Positions 1 to 10,842 of a stretch of 64,000 bases of DNA are shown piece after piece. Under the pieces are notes generated by a model. The model saw only the letters and a list, made by a program, of their open reading frames with translations. It did no database searches and was not told where the DNA came from. Source of the stretch: Pelodictyon phaeoclathratiforme BU-1 (GTDB lineage: Bacteria > Bacteroidota > Chlorobiia > Chlorobiales > Chlorobiaceae). The DNA is taken from NCBI RefSeq assembly GCF_000020645.1, contig NC_011060.1, positions 1,254,501 to 1,318,500 of the forward strand, given 5' to 3'. Every line of letters begins with the position of its first letter. Position 1 is the first letter of the stretch. Position numbers and translations under genes: made by a program.

Positions 1-356
1 GTTCCTTTTTTATCCCGTGTGTACTGCGATTAACCATTAGTTTCGTTCTGTGATGGCGGGTATAAAATTGTCGACAGCAAGCAGCCGATTCTCCTGGAGC
101 AGTCATCCTGGTAAAATTGGCATAGTGTTCGATTGCGCACGACCGGATACATGCCACAGACGTAATGCCTGTTGTGTAGAGCATCGCTATTTACCATCAA
201 GGTTTCGCAACACATACATCTCCAGCCTGAGTCAAGCATACCTGATCTGGATTGCCCATAGTGTAAAAAATGCATATCCGGAGCAACTGATTACCGGGTT
301 GTCTCTCCTTACGGGTTGCCTGCTTTCCGAATTTATGGAACGAAAATAAAGTATCC
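1..356. other. Leader region, no supported gene
   Basis: I see no convincing gene here. Short open frames exist on both strands (about 50-349 plus, 30-275 minus), but they overlap each other, resemble no family I know and have no ribosome binding site. The stretch probably holds the promoter of the sensor kinase that starts at 357 and the end of an unrelated upstream locus. Confidence 0.4.
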
Positions 357-3300
357 ATGTTGCAAGACAAATACGATAAAAACGCAGACGAAGCTCATGC
401 CAGCATGGTGCATGGGAACATTGACTTGAGTTTGCTTGATATTTTTCCCGACATCTGTCTTCTTATTGACAAGAACGGTTTAATTGTTTCGTCAAATATA
501 CGCTTTGCTGCCAGATTCCGCAGGCGTCCGGAAGAGTGTCTGGGTCTCAATGTTTTCGATTTGCTTTCTCATGATCTCCTGATTCCTGAGACTGCTGAAC
601 TACGCAGACATAAACTTGAGGAAGTTATCTGCACTGGAAGGCAGCTTACCTTTGAAGATGAACATGATGGGCGCAGTTATCGCCATACCATTTATCCTCT
701 CCGCTCTCTGGCAGGTGACATCCAGAACATGTTCATTGTCGCACAGGATATAACGGATCTGAAACGATCTGAGCTGGCAGGGGAGAATGAGCAGGCGTTC
801 AGAAAAGCAGTCATTGATGTCATCCCTGGTATCTTTTATCTGCTTGATACAGAAGTCCGACTTTCCGGATGGAATGCCTATCTGCGGGATGACATTATGG
901 GTAAATCTGAAAGTGAGATGGCTGGCATCAATGCGCTGGAGAGTATCCATCCGGATGATTGGCTGACTATTCAGAGTAAAATGCAGAACGTTTTGATTGA
1001 TGGGGTTGAGGAACGTGCTGAAATAAGGGCATTGCGTCAAGGAGGGCCTGAAATTGTCTGGTTTCTGATGACGGCAAAAAAAATAGTACTCAATGGAACC
1101 CCGTTTCTCATTGGTATGGGAATCGACATTACTGAACGCAAAAAGGCGGAGAGCGAACTTCAGAATCTGAACCGTTCACTTCTTGCGATCAGCAATTGTA
1201 ATCAGGTACTTCTTCACGCCCATGATGAAACAGAATTGTTGAGTGCAATCTGTCGTATCGTTGTTGAGATTGGCGGTTATCGGATGGCGTGGGTTGGCTA
1301 TGCTGAAGATGATCCGTCAAAAAGCGTACGTCCGGTTGCTCAGGCAGGCTTTGAAGAGGGTTATCTGGATATGCTGATGATCTCCTGGGCAGATGTCGAA
1401 CGTGGTCGAGGGCCTGTGGGAACAACAATCCGTACGGGCCAGCCCTGTTCTGTCTGCAATGTGCTGTCAGATCAGCAATTTCTTCCCTGGCGTATTGAGG
1501 CGATGGCTCGTGGTTATGCTTCGGTTTTGAGTTTGCCTCTGAAATCCGACAATAAAACGTTTGGGGCATTGGCGATCTATTCCATCGTTCCGGATGCCTT
1601 TAATGCCGGCGAGATGACGCTGCTCACAGCTCTGGCCGACAATCTTGCCTATGGAATTTCAATGTTGCGAACCCGCAGGGCACAAGAGGCGGCAGAGGAG
1701 GCACTGCGTCAGAGTGAAGCCCGCTACCGGAGCCTGTTTCAGAATTACCATACCGTGATGTTGATCAGTGATCCGGAGAATGGTATGATTGTTGACGCCA
1801 ATCCGGCAGCCATCAGCTTTTATGGCTGGGAGTTGAATGAACTCTGCCGAAAAAAAATCAGCCAGATAACTGTTTCGACGCCGCAAGAGGTTACGTCGGA
1901 AATGGAAGGAGGCTGTAATGAGGAGAGTAATCCTTTTCATTTCCGTCATTGCCGCTCTGATGGCTCTGTTCGCGATGTGGAAGTTTTCAGCGCTCCCGTT
2001 GAAATTCAGGGAAAAATGCTTCTCTATTCCGTTGTTCACGATGTTACTGTGCGCCTGCGCCATGAATCACTCATTCTCTTCCGTCAACGTCTGCTCCAGA
2101 TGGCAGAGTCTCACTCGGTTGAGGAGCTGCTGAGATTGACTCTGGACGAAGCTGAAAGAGGTACAGGGAGCAAAATTGGGTTTTATCACTTTTTCGGGGA
2201 GAATGATGCGACATCCCTGCAGGTTTGTTCGACCAATGTATACAAGAATATGCAGGGGGGAGTGCAACAGTTCACGCATCCATATGTGAAAGGAGAGGAG
2301 TTGTGGGCTGATGTTCTGCATGGGCAGAGCGCCGTGATTACCAACGAATACAAAAGAGATGAGCGTCAGAATAACTTGCCGGGCAGCCATCCTGAAATAA
2401 AGCGAACATTGGTCGTTCCTGTACTTCAGGGAGAGAAGATTGTGGGCTTTTTTTGGGTTGGAAACAAGCCAGAGGCCTACATTGATGACGATATTCATTT
2501 GGTACGTACCATAGCAGATAGTGCATGGGATATCGTTTCTCGCAAGCTTGCCGAGCAGGCGCAACAGGAGATGCAGTCAGCCCTTACCCAGCTTCAGAAA
2601 ATGGAGCTCGTCGGACAGCTTGCCGGAGGTATCGCTCATGATTTCAATAACATGCTTGCTGTGATTATCGGCAATATAGAGATGGCTATGGATCAGGAGG
2701 CTGCTTATGAAGAGCCATTACCATTCAATCTGAAAAACATACTCAATGCCGCTACACGATCTGCGCATTTGACGCGTCAACTCCTCGCGTTTGCCCGAAA
2801 GCAACCGGTAATGCCATTGGTTCTCGAACTGAATACGATGGTTGAAACCATGCTTTCGGTTCTGCGACGGCTGATTGGTGAAAATATCACCATTGTCTGG
2901 ATTCCTGATACCCATCGTTGTCTGGTAAAAGTCGATCCATCACAGATTGATCAGATTCTTGTCAATCTCTGCATCAATGCCCGCGATGCAATTGCCGGAA
3001 TAGGTAAAATTACTATTCAAATCGGCAGGCTCTGTGAGAAAAAAACTCTTGTTCCACCCTTGCATCCCTGTAAAATAGTCGGTGATTACGTAACACTTTC
3101 GGTTCGTGATAACGGTTGTGGTATTGAAAAAGAGCATCTTCCCCATATTTTTGAGCCCTTTTTTACCACCAAGGAGCCGGGAAAAGGGACTGGTTTGGGA
3201 CTTTCAACAGTCTATGGCATTGTCAAACAAAACAATGGTTGCCTCGACTACAAGAGCGAACCGGGAAAGGGGAGTACTTTTAAAATTCACCTTCCCCGAT

Positions 3301-3737
3301 ACCAGGAAGGTTATGGCGATATCGAAGAGGATGAACCGGCTCCGCCAGAAGGCAAACAGGGTAAAGGAACGATACTCCTTGTGGAAAACGAACACGATAT
3401 TCTCATCCTTTGTCGGGCGGCACTTGAAGAGGCTGGATACACTACGCTTTCGGCTGAGACCCCTCGTGAAGCAATCCGGCTTGCCCGGCAATACAACGGA
3501 GAGGTTGATATGCTTCTGACCGATGTTGTTATGCCTGACATGAACGGTTGTGACCTTGCCAAAGAGCTTCAGTCGATCATTCCGGACCTTAAAACGCTCT
3601 TTATGTCCGGTTATTCAAGTGATGTGATTTCCCGGCACGAGATGCTTGTCGAAAGGGTTAACTTTATTCAGAAGCCCTTCTCCCTGAAATTACTGACCAC
3701 GATGGTGCATAATTTGCTCAATCATGCAAACCCATGA
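357..3737 (+). CDS. Multi-PAS/GAF hybrid sensor histidine kinase with receiver domain
   Basis: A 1126-residue cytoplasmic signalling protein with no membrane segment. Domains in order: PAS (about 20-135), PAS (about 145-265), GAF (about 280-440), PAS (about 455-575), a second GAF (about 590-740), HisKA with the phosphoacceptor His761 in [10 protein letters not shown], a HATPase_c domain with the N box NARDAI, G1 box DNGCGI and G2 box GKGTGLGLS, and a C-terminal receiver from about residue 1002 with the phosphoacceptor Asp1056 in [12 protein letters not shown]. By family knowledge it autophosphorylates the His and passes phosphate to its own receiver, and probably onward to a separate partner. 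The GAF/PAS array suggests sensing of a small ligand, redox state or light; the stimulus cannot be read from sequence. No response regulator gene is adjacent. The ATG at 357 is the first in frame. Confidence 0.93.
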   Translation: MLQDKYDKNADEAHASMVHGNIDLSLLDIFPDICLLIDKNGLIVSSNIRFAARFRRRPEECLGLNVFDLLSHDLLIPETAELRRHKLEEVICTGRQLTFEDEHDGRSYRHTIYPLRSLAGDIQNMFIVAQDITDLKRSELAGENEQAFRKAVIDVIPGIFYLLDTEVRLSGWNAYLRDDIMGKSESEMAGINALESIHPDDWLTIQSKMQNVLIDGVEERAEIRALRQGGPEIVWFLMTAKKIVLNGTPFLIGMGIDITERKKAESELQNLNRSLLAISNCNQVLLHAHDETELLSAICRIVVEIGGYRMAWVGYAEDDPSKSVRPVAQAGFEEGYLDMLMISWADVERGRGPVGTTIRTGQPCSVCNVLSDQQFLPWRIEAMARGYASVLSLPLKSDNKTFGALAIYSIVPDAFNAGEMTLLTALADNLAYGISMLRTRRAQEAAEEALRQSEARYRSLFQNYHTVMLISDPENGMIVDANPAAISFYGWELNELCRKKISQITVSTPQEVTSEMEGGCNEESNPFHFRHCRSDGSVRDVEVFSAPVEIQGKMLLYSVVHDVTVRLRHESLILFRQRLLQMAESHSVEELLRLTLDEAERGTGSKIGFYHFFGENDATSLQVCSTNVYKNMQGGVQQFTHPYVKGEELWADVLHGQSAVITNEYKRDERQNNLPGSHPEIKRTLVVPVLQGEKIVGFFWVGNKPEAYIDDDIHLVRTIADSAWDIVSRKLAEQAQQEMQSALTQLQKMELVGQLAGGIAHDFNNMLAVIIGNIEMAMDQEAAYEEPLPFNLKNILNAATRSAHLTRQLLAFARKQPVMPLVLELNTMVETMLSVLRRLIGENITIVWIPDTHRCLVKVDPSQIDQILVNLCINARDAIAGIGKITIQIGRLCEKKTLVPPLHPCKIVGDYVTLSVRDNGCGIEKEHLPHIFEPFFTTKEPGKGTGLGLSTVYGIVKQNNGCLDYKSEPGKGSTFKIHLPRYQEGYGDIEEDEPAPPEGKQGKGTILLVENEHDILILCRAALEEAGYTTLSAETPREAIRLARQYNGEVDMLLTDVVMPDMNGCDLAKELQSIIPDLKTLFMSGYSSDVISRHEMLVERVNFIQKPFSLKLLTTMVHNLLNHANP

Positions 3738-3760
3738 TCTGTAAGGTAGTTGTAATTTAT

Positions 3761-4099
3761 TCAGAGATCGAAAAGAGAGCTGAGTATCCAGGAAATTGCA
3801 CTGATGACGATCGAGCCTGCTATAGCCCATCCAAAGTTGTCGATGGAGAATCCCCCGACAAGTGAGGCCGCAAACTGCAGAAGAAAGGCGTTGATGACCA
3901 GCAGAAAGAGCCCCAGCGTTACAATGATAAATGGTATTGAAAAAAAGAGCAGCACAGGCCGTACAACAGCGTTGATGAGGCCGAGCACCAAAGCAACAAG
4001 AATTGCAGCGCCAAAACTTTTTATATGAATTCCGTCGAGGATATGCGCAGTGGCATAAACCGCGCAGGCATTGATCAGCCATTGGATCAGGATATGCAT
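3761..4099 (-). CDS. Small four-helix membrane protein (phage holin superfamily IV / YvlD-like)
   Basis: About 112 residues, almost entirely hydrophobic, with four predicted transmembrane segments and the family-typical stretch LVLGLINAVVRPVLLF followed by a glycine-rich last helix. The frame could open at 4144, but the ATG at 4099 is preferred because GGGAG lies five bases upstream and the family begins with a short MHILIQW-like helix. Proteins of this family are widespread in bacteria and mostly uncharacterised; the holin name comes from topology, not proven function. It converges tail-to-tail with the kinase gene and lies about 100 bp downstream of radA on the same strand. Confidence 0.8.
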   Translation of the reverse strand: MHILIQWLINACAVYATAHILDGIHIKSFGAAILVALVLGLINAVVRPVLLFFSIPFIIVTLGLFLLVINAFLLQFAASLVGGFSIDNFGWAIAGSIVISAISWILSSLFDL

Positions 4100-4197
4100 C
4101 ATCGCTCCCACTTTGATTTTTTTATTCCAGAAACAGTACAGCAAAATGTAACCAATTCAGCCAACTATCCCTTGTCGCACTTCCTTGTCGCACTCCC

Positions 4198-5571
4198 TTA
4201 TCCAGTCACATTAAGCTCATCAAGTGCGTTCTGGAGTGTTTTGCATCCCGTGATGATGATGGGGAGATTTTTCAGTGATGGTTTCAGTTCGCGGGTATTG
4301 GCTTCGGGCAGCACAATTTGCTTGAAGCCAAGATGGGCCGCCTCCCTTATGCGCCGTTCGCTGTCGCTGATAGCCCTCAGTTCACCTGCAAGACCGATTT
4401 CTCCGCAGCAGACCGTTGCCGGATCGACCGGACGGTTCATCAGCCCTGAAGCAATGGCAGCAGCAATGGCAAGGTCTGCTGCGGGTTCAGCCAGTTTCAG
4501 GCCGCCGGCAATTTTTACGAAGACATCCTGTCCCCAGGTTTCGATGCGAAGCCTGTTTTCAAGCACAGCAAGGATAATCGACATGCGTTTCAGGTCGAAT
4601 CCTGTGCTGATACGCTGAGGCATGGAGTAGTTGGTCTTCGAGACCAGCGCCTGAACCTCAACCAGAAGTGCTCTTGTTCCTTCGATAGCAGCCAGGATTG
4701 AATTTCCGGGCACATCGGTTCTGCGTCCGGAGATAAAGAATTCCGACGGATTACTGACCTCTTCAAGGCCACTCTCATCCATACGGAAGACACCGATTTC
4801 ATTGGTGGAACCGAAGCGGTTCTTGACTGAGCGGATAATGCGGTAGCGCTGGTACCCTTCACCTTCAAACTGCAGGACGGTATCGACCATATGCTCAAGG
4901 GCTTTGGGTCCGGCAAGCGCACCCTCCTTGGTGATATGGCCGATAATCATCAAAATCACATTTTGCTGCTTGGCCGCCCTGATGAGCGTGGCAGCACACT
5001 CCCTGATCTGGGTAATGGTACCGGCAGAACTCTGGTATTCATCAGAATGGACTGTCTGAATGGAATCAATAATGACCAGTGCCGGTTTCTCGTGTGCAAT
5101 GATTGCAAGGATGCTCTCAAGGTTCACTTCCGGTATCAGCCAGAGGTTAGGAGCCTTAATGGAGAGGCGCTGTGCCCGTTCGCGGATCTGGTTCGGCGAC
5201 TCTTCACCGGAGATATAGAGCACCTTGGCCGGTGCGAGGCGGGGAGCAAGCTGGAGCATGAGGGTAGATTTACCAATACCGGGTTCTCCTCCCACCAGAA
5301 CAGCAGATCCCTGCATAAGTCCTCCTCCGAGTACCCGGTCGAGCTCTCCAATGCCAGTCATGACTCGCTGAAATTCCGAGGGCACAGAGTCATGCAGGTT
5401 CTCCATAACGGCAACTCCTCTTGTTGAACCATCCCTCTGTTTTTTCTGTTCGGGCTCGACACGGCTCTCCTGAAGTGTCCCCCAACTCTGGCATTCAAAA
5501 CATTTCCCCTGATATTTCAGGGAGATGGCCCCGCAGTTAGAGCAGATGTATCTGGTAGAAGATCTGGCCAT
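4198..5571 (-). CDS. radA: DNA repair protein RadA (Sms)
   Basis: A 457-residue RecA-like ATPase that promotes branch migration and processing of recombination intermediates. The N-terminal zinc finger is visible as C10-x2-C13-x10-C24-x2-C27. The Walker A motif GEPGIGKST is at residues 95-103, and the RadA-specific KNRFG motif lies near residue 250. The C-terminal Lon-protease-like domain follows and is complete. Length matches the family. The gene starts 6 bp after the folD stop on the same strand, so the two are very likely co-transcribed. Confidence 0.97.
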   Translation of the reverse strand: MARSSTRYICSNCGAISLKYQGKCFECQSWGTLQESRVEPEQKKQRDGSTRGVAVMENLHDSVPSEFQRVMTGIGELDRVLGGGLMQGSAVLVGGEPGIGKSTLMLQLAPRLAPAKVLYISGEESPNQIRERAQRLSIKAPNLWLIPEVNLESILAIIAHEKPALVIIDSIQTVHSDEYQSSAGTITQIRECAATLIRAAKQQNVILMIIGHITKEGALAGPKALEHMVDTVLQFEGEGYQRYRIIRSVKNRFGSTNEIGVFRMDESGLEEVSNPSEFFISGRRTDVPGNSILAAIEGTRALLVEVQALVSKTNYSMPQRISTGFDLKRMSIILAVLENRLRIETWGQDVFVKIAGGLKLAEPAADLAIAAAIASGLMNRPVDPATVCCGEIGLAGELRAISDSERRIREAAHLGFKQIVLPEANTRELKPSLKNLPIIITGCKTLQNALDELNVTG

Positions 5572-5577
5572 TCTGCT

Positions 5578-6465
5578 CTACAGATTGTTAATGCGCTGGA
5601 ATGACTGAAGCGTGTTTTTCAGCAGCATGGCAATGGTCATGGGACCGACTCCTCCGGGAACGGGGGTCATGGCTGAAGCAACGGTTGAAACAGCTTCGAA
5701 ATCGACATCCCCGACGAGACGGTAGCCGCTTTTCGTCGATGGATCCTCAATGCGGTTGATGCCGACATCAATGACCACGGCTCCGGGTTTTACCATATCA
5801 GCAGTAATGAATCCTGCCTTGCCAATAGCCGCGATGAGGATGTCGGCCTGCAGGGTGTAGAATGGTATATTTTTCGTGGCGGAGTGGCAGATGGTAACGG
5901 TGCAGTTGGTGGCATCGAGCTTCTGCAGCATCAGGTTCGCCATAGGTTTGCCGACAATATTGCTGCGTCCGACAACAACACAATGTTTACCCCTCGTTTC
6001 AATGTTATAGCGTCCGAGAAGTTCAAGAATGCCATAAGGGGTGCAACTGACAAAACATTTGTCGAGATGCCCCATCACAAGACGACCAAGATTTTCGGGA
6101 TGAAATCCATCGACATCTTTTGATGGATCAATGGCAAGGGTGACGGCAAATTCATCAATCTGTTTCGGAAGCGGTTGCTGGACAAGAATACCGTGTACCG
6201 TCGGGTCGTTGTTCAGTTTGTGAATAGTCTCAATCAGATGTTTTTCAGTGGTGTCATCGGCCATTTCAATCACCGTGGAAATCATGCCAATCTCTTTGCA
6301 TGTTTTGGCTTTATTGCGTACATAAACCTGCGATGCCGGATCCTGGCCGACAATGATAACCGTCAGTCCCGGGACTTTGCCTGTGATGGATCGGAAGTTG
6401 TCAACACTGGCTTTCAGTTCGTTTTTCAGGTCAAGCGAGACCTTTTTTCCGTCGATAATGAGCAT
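5578..6465 (-). CDS. folD: Bifunctional methylenetetrahydrofolate dehydrogenase/cyclohydrolase FolD
   Basis: A 295-residue enzyme that interconverts 5,10-methylene-, methenyl- and 10-formyl-tetrahydrofolate with NADP in the cytosol, feeding purine and formyl-Met synthesis. The catalytic lysine region SQVYVRNKAKTCKEIG, the dinucleotide-binding stretch VVVGRSNIVGKPMA and the C-terminal signature PVPGGVGPMTIAMLL are all present. Length is normal. It is the first gene of a folD-radA pair. Confidence 0.97.
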   Translation of the reverse strand: MLIIDGKKVSLDLKNELKASVDNFRSITGKVPGLTVIIVGQDPASQVYVRNKAKTCKEIGMISTVIEMADDTTEKHLIETIHKLNNDPTVHGILVQQPLPKQIDEFAVTLAIDPSKDVDGFHPENLGRLVMGHLDKCFVSCTPYGILELLGRYNIETRGKHCVVVGRSNIVGKPMANLMLQKLDATNCTVTICHSATKNIPFYTLQADILIAAIGKAGFITADMVKPGAVVIDVGINRIEDPSTKSGYRLVGDVDFEAVSTVASAMTPVPGGVGPMTIAMLLKNTLQSFQRINNL

Positions 6466-6663
6466 GGTGATATGGCTTTGTTTTATATGTTCCTTTCCGG
6501 GGTGATCTTCAGGCTCTCAGCGGAGAGCTGCATATAGCTATGAAAAATTCATCGAAGCAGCAAATATGAAAAGCAATGAGTTGCTTGTCAGAGGCAGAAG
6601 TGTCGTTTTTTTTATGAACAGAAGTGTTGTACTGTTGTCAAATTATCATGAGGATGGTTCGTT

Positions 6664-7242
6664 ATGTCGCTGGTTTCTATAGGTGATGTTCTTGTTGACA
6701 AGGATGTTTTGAAGGCTTTTTTTTCATGCGATCTTCAGGAGTGCAAGGGCAAGTGTTGTGTAGAGGGGGAACTTGGCGCCCCGTTATCCGAGGCCGAAGC
6801 AATCCAGTTGCGCCAATCACCGGAAGAGTTGCTGCGGATGCTCCCTGAAAAAAGTGTAAAGTATATCCGAAGGCATGGTCCGGTTGAACTCTATCAGGGA
6901 AGGCACTACAGCCGCACCATTGATAATCGTGAATGCGTTTTTGCCTTTGTGCGTGACGGGATAACCTTTTGCGCCATTGAAAACGCATTTCGAGAAGGCA
7001 TTATCGGCTTTGACAAACCGTTATCCTGTCGATTGTTTCCGATAAGGGTAAGAAAAAAGTTTGGTTTGGACTATCTTGTCTATGAGCAGCACTCCATGTG
7101 TCGCTCCGCCCGGAAAGCGGGTAGTGAGTCCAACGAACAACTTATTGATTATGTTCAGCTTGCTCTTGAATCATTGTATGGTAGAGACTGGATCGTGAGC
7201 CTGAAAGCATTTGTCGATTCTTCCACTCTGCGTCATGGCTGA
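6664..7242 (+). CDS. DUF3109 family cysteine-rich protein
   Basis: A 192-residue protein of the DUF3109 family, found mainly in Bacteroidetes and Chlorobi. Conserved cysteines appear as CDLQECKGKCC near the N-terminus and later in ECVF, FCAI, LSCRLFP and MCRSA, consistent with binding a metal or iron-sulfur centre as in the related YkgJ group. Function is unknown. It overlaps the rpoN start by 8 bp, so translation of the two is probably coupled. Confidence 0.85.
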   Translation: MSLVSIGDVLVDKDVLKAFFSCDLQECKGKCCVEGELGAPLSEAEAIQLRQSPEELLRMLPEKSVKYIRRHGPVELYQGRHYSRTIDNRECVFAFVRDGITFCAIENAFREGIIGFDKPLSCRLFPIRVRKKFGLDYLVYEQHSMCRSARKAGSESNEQLIDYVQLALESLYGRDWIVSLKAFVDSSTLRHG

Positions 7243-8683
7243 TATCCGGCTTCAACAAAGACAATCATTACAGCTCTCTGCACAGCAGATTTTAAGCAGT
7301 CAGCTCCTTCAGCTTCCGATGCTCAACCTTGAACAGCGTATTTATGAGGAGTTACAGGAAAATCCGTTACTTGAAGTAGTTGAAGAAAGTAAGGAGAGTG
7401 TCGGTGAAGTCGTTGCAGGCAGTGACGGGTCGAATGGTGACGATATGTTCGATGCGGTTGAACGCTTCAGTAAAAGTGCACTCAAGGAGCGCTCCGATGC
7501 GCCATTTTCTGTCGAAGATTCTGAAGGAAGGCTCAACTTCACCTATGAAGGCGGCTCAAAGGAGAGGTTCTTTCAGGCCGTTCAGCATGACAGTTTCCAT
7601 GATACCCTGCTCCGGCAGTTAACATTACATGAAGAGGTCGGGGAGCGGGAGGCAAGGATTGCGGCCGAGATTCTTGGTAATCTTGACGGCGACGGTTATT
7701 TTGGCGAGGACTATGGAGTGATTGTTGACAGTCTGCACTTTGATGGCCTTGATATCAGCCAGAGGGAAGTCGAGGAAGTTGTGCGCAAAATTCATTTTCT
7801 TGATCCTCCTGGTATTGCCGTCAAAGATTTGCGTGAGCGGTTTCTTGTTCAACTGCAGGCCGGTTCGGAGCGTTATCCATCAAAGACGTATGAGGTTGCG
7901 ACACGGATTCTTCGTGATCATTTTGATGATTTTCTGCACAGGCGCTTTGAACTGTTGCTGAAAAAACTTGCTGAGACAAAAGAGGGCGTTGAAGCGGCTG
8001 TTTCGGCCATCATCCGGCTTGATCCTCATCCCGGCATTTTTCAGGATGAGGGTGGATATATTACGCCGGACTTTCTTGTGAGCTATGAGAATGGTGCATT
8101 GATTGCAGTGCTCAATGACAGAAGCGCACTTTCTGTCAAGGTTACCGACCGTTATCAGGAACTTCTGAAAAACAGGAAAGCTCCAAAAGAAGAAAAGCAG
8201 TTTATACGGAAAAATATTCTGCGGGCCAATGAGTTTACAAGCGCCATTGAGACCAGGCGCCAGACGCTGCTGAAGGTGATTGAAGCGTTGATGAAACGGC
8301 AATATGGCTTTTTTGTTTTTGGCCCCGAACGTGTGGTGCCACTTGGCATGAAAACTATTGCTGCCGATACCGATCTTGATATATCGACGATCAGTCGGGC
8401 CGTCAATGGAAAATATGTACAGACCCGCTTTGGCGTTTTTGAGCTGAAATATTTTTTCAGCACAGGACTTTCGACCGGGGAGGGTGAAGATCTGTCAAGC
8501 AAGGTTATTCGTCAGCAAATTGCTGATATGATCAGCGGGGAGGATTCCGCAAATCCCCTGAGTGATGAGAGTATAACGGAGATGCTTATGAAATGTGGAA
8601 TACATATTGCAAGAAGAACGGTTGCAAAATATCGGGAACAAATGCAGATTCCAGTTGCAAGATTAAGAAAAAAAATATTTTGA
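7235..8683 (+). CDS. rpoN: RNA polymerase sigma-54 factor RpoN
   Basis: A protein of about 482 residues that directs RNA polymerase to -24/-12 promoters and needs AAA+ activators. The start is placed at the ATG at 7235 because the family begins with a short Gln-rich activator region (MADIRLQQRQSLQLS...); the frame opens slightly earlier at 7211. Region I ends in LQENPLLEV, the core-binding domain follows, and the C-terminal RpoN box reads ARRTVAKYRE, the DNA-binding signature. Upstream DUF3109 overlaps it, and hslV starts 3 bp after its stop, so it sits inside an operon. Confidence 0.97.
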   Translation: MADIRLQQRQSLQLSAQQILSSQLLQLPMLNLEQRIYEELQENPLLEVVEESKESVGEVVAGSDGSNGDDMFDAVERFSKSALKERSDAPFSVEDSEGRLNFTYEGGSKERFFQAVQHDSFHDTLLRQLTLHEEVGEREARIAAEILGNLDGDGYFGEDYGVIVDSLHFDGLDISQREVEEVVRKIHFLDPPGIAVKDLRERFLVQLQAGSERYPSKTYEVATRILRDHFDDFLHRRFELLLKKLAETKEGVEAAVSAIIRLDPHPGIFQDEGGYITPDFLVSYENGALIAVLNDRSALSVKVTDRYQELLKNRKAPKEEKQFIRKNILRANEFTSAIETRRQTLLKVIEALMKRQYGFFVFGPERVVPLGMKTIAADTDLDISTISRAVNGKYVQTRFGVFELKYFFSTGLSTGEGEDLSSKVIRQQIADMISGEDSANPLSDESITEMLMKCGIHIARRTVAKYREQMQIPVARLRKKIF

Positions 8684-8686
8684 TAG

Positions 8687-9235
8687 ATGAAGAATAACCA
8701 AAGGCCAGTGATCCGTTCAACGACGGTTATCGGTGTAATAAGGGACGGCAAGGCTGCGCTCGGAAGCGATGGACAGATGACGCTTGGAAATACGGTCATC
8801 AAACACTCGACGCGGAAAATCAGGAGACTCTATCACGGAAAGCTTGTTGCCGGTTTTGCGGGAGCGACGGCGGATGCCGTGACCTTGCTTGACCGTTTTG
8901 AAGAAAAGCTTGAGGCCTATAATGGAAAGCTTGACCGTGCGGCAGTTGAACTTGCCCGAGACTGGAGAACAGACAAGTACCTCCGGCGTCTTGAGGCCAT
9001 GCTGGCAATTGTCAGTCACGACAAGGCGCTGATTATCTCCGGAACCGGGGATGTGATAGAGCCGGAAGATGGTATTGTAGCCATTGGAAGCGGCAGTATG
9101 TATGCCCTTGCTGCTGCACGCTCGCTCATGAAACACTCAAGCCTTCCAGCCAAAGAGATCGTCCTGGAAAGTTTGAAGATAGCGGCTGATATCTGTATTT
9201 ATACGAACGATCATATTATTGTCGAAGAGGTCTGA
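8687..9235 (+). CDS. hslV: ATP-dependent protease peptidase subunit HslV
   Basis: A 182-residue peptidase of the bacterial proteasome-like HslUV complex. The N-terminal nucleophile is the threonine of the STTV motif at residue 12, so the mature enzyme must lose an 11-residue propeptide rather than only Met. The family stretches [12 protein letters not shown] and [17 protein letters not shown] are clear, and the C-terminal ANDICIYTN-like end is intact. It starts 3 bp after rpoN and precedes hslU by 59 bp. Confidence 0.97.
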   Translation: MKNNQRPVIRSTTVIGVIRDGKAALGSDGQMTLGNTVIKHSTRKIRRLYHGKLVAGFAGATADAVTLLDRFEEKLEAYNGKLDRAAVELARDWRTDKYLRRLEAMLAIVSHDKALIISGTGDVIEPEDGIVAIGSGSMYALAAARSLMKHSSLPAKEIVLESLKIAADICIYTNDHIIVEEV

Positions 9236-9250
9236 GCCCCTGTGTTATCA

Positions 9251-9276
9251 GGGCTGCCGGCCCAAAGCTTTTTTTG
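9251..9276 (+). terminator. Possible weak hairpin with T-run between hslV and hslU
   Basis: GGGC and GCCC form a short stem around TGCCG, followed after four bases by a run of seven T. The stem is only four base pairs, so it might attenuate rather than stop transcription into hslU. Confidence 0.3.
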
Positions 9277-9294
9277 TAATCTACATTTTATTGC

Positions 9295-10785
9295 ATGGAA
9301 ACGACTACGAACAGTGAGGGATCTGTTTTGGCATTATCTGAAGCAAACAGAGGGAAGAGCAGTTCTATTGCAGCAAGTAATCTGACGCCAAACCAGATTG
9401 TTTCGCTTCTTGACAAATATATCATCGGACAGAAAGATGCGAAAAAATCGGTAGCCATAGCCCTCCGCAACAGGCTTCGTCGTCAGCATGTGAGCGATGA
9501 TCTTCGTGATGAGATCATGCCCAACAACATTATCATGATTGGCCCGACGGGTGTTGGAAAAACCGAAATTGCCCGCAGGCTTGCCAAACTCGCAAGAGCT
9601 CCCTTTGTCAAGGTAGAGGCCTCGAAATTTACTGAAGTGGGTTATGTCGGTCGTGATGTAGAGTCAATGATCCGCGACCTTGTTGATCAATCGGTAGCTA
9701 TGGTGAGAAGCGAACGCTCGGAAGAGGTTCGTGAAAAGGCTGTCCTGCTTGTTGAAGAGCGTCTGCTTGATATTCTCCTTCCTCCTGTTGCCTCTTCACG
9801 CAATGCGGAGAGTGATGATGAGAGCTCGGCTGAGGAAGGAGTGACTGAGTCACCAGCCGCCGATGAGCACGACAAGTCACTTGAGGTCAATCGGCGAAGC
9901 CGCCGCAAAATGCTTGAACGTCTCCGCAACGGAAAGCTCGAAGATCGCCAGATTGAAATGGATATCACCGGTGATGCTCCTGGCGGGATGATGCAGGTTT
10001 TTGGACCCCTCGGCCAGATGGAAGAGATCGGCGGAATCATGCAGGATCTCATGAGCGGACTGCCCCGTAAACGCAAGAAAAGAAGGGTTTCGATTGCCGA
10101 AGCCCGCAAGATTCTTGAGCAGGAGGAGGTACAGAAGCTTATCGATATGGACAGTGTTGTCAAGGAGGCTATCAACAAGGTTGAACAATCCGGAATTGTC
10201 TTCATTGATGAAATCGACAAAATAGCCACCCCATCGTCAGGGTCGGGCAGTAAAGGGCCTGATGTCAGCAGGGAGGGTGTGCAGCGTGATCTTCTGCCCA
10301 TTGTCGAGGGCTCCAATGTTGCGACCAAACATGGCATGGTCAAGACTGACCACGTACTCTTTATTGCCTCCGGCGCATTCCATGTTGCCAAGCCCTCCGA
10401 TCTGATTCCCGAGTTGCAGGGCCGCTTTCCGATCCGGGTAGAGCTGAAAAGCCTCACGGAAGAGGACTTCTATCTCATTCTCACGCAGCCTGAGAACGCC
10501 CTTATCAAGCAGTACTCAGCTCTCCTTGCTACCGAAGGGGTTGACCTGACCTTCAGCGATGGCGCTATTCGGGAGATTGCCAGAATTGCGGCCAGAGTCA
10601 ATGAGAGTGTTGAAAATATCGGAGCAAGGCGCCTGCATACGATTATGACCAATCTTCTTGAAGAGCTGATGTTCAATATCCCGGAGAATTTTTCCGATGA
10701 ACGGGTGGAAATTGATGAAACCATGGTGAAGGAAAAACTCAACCATGTGGTTGCCGACAGGGATCTGAGCCAGTATATCCTCTAA
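9295..10785 (+). CDS. hslU: ATP-dependent protease ATPase subunit HslU
   Basis: A 496-residue AAA+ unfoldase that partners HslV. It has Walker A (GPTGVGKTE), Walker B ([11 protein letters not shown]) and an acidic intermediate domain with a long low-complexity insert of Ser/Glu/Asp at about residues 165-200, as usual for this family. The sensor-2 region (GARRLHTIM) and the C-terminal end DRDLSQYIL, which docks into HslV, are intact. The ATG at 9295 gives an N-terminal extension of about 30 residues before the conserved [17 protein letters not shown]. Confidence 0.97.
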   Translation: METTTNSEGSVLALSEANRGKSSSIAASNLTPNQIVSLLDKYIIGQKDAKKSVAIALRNRLRRQHVSDDLRDEIMPNNIIMIGPTGVGKTEIARRLAKLARAPFVKVEASKFTEVGYVGRDVESMIRDLVDQSVAMVRSERSEEVREKAVLLVEERLLDILLPPVASSRNAESDDESSAEEGVTESPAADEHDKSLEVNRRSRRKMLERLRNGKLEDRQIEMDITGDAPGGMMQVFGPLGQMEEIGGIMQDLMSGLPRKRKKRRVSIAEARKILEQEEVQKLIDMDSVVKEAINKVEQSGIVFIDEIDKIATPSSGSGSKGPDVSREGVQRDLLPIVEGSNVATKHGMVKTDHVLFIASGAFHVAKPSDLIPELQGRFPIRVELKSLTEEDFYLILTQPENALIKQYSALLATEGVDLTFSDGAIREIARIAARVNESVENIGARRLHTIMTNLLEELMFNIPENFSDERVEIDETMVKEKLNHVVADRDLSQYIL

Positions 10786-10842
10786 CTGCTTTTTGTAAAC
10801 CTTGACTGAGCCAGTCCGGAGAGAGGGCTGGCCGCAACAATC

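Noticed and set aside
50..349. 99-codon open frame before the sensor kinase
   Set aside because: No ribosome binding site, no family resemblance and an overlapping frame on the other strand; not supported as a gene.
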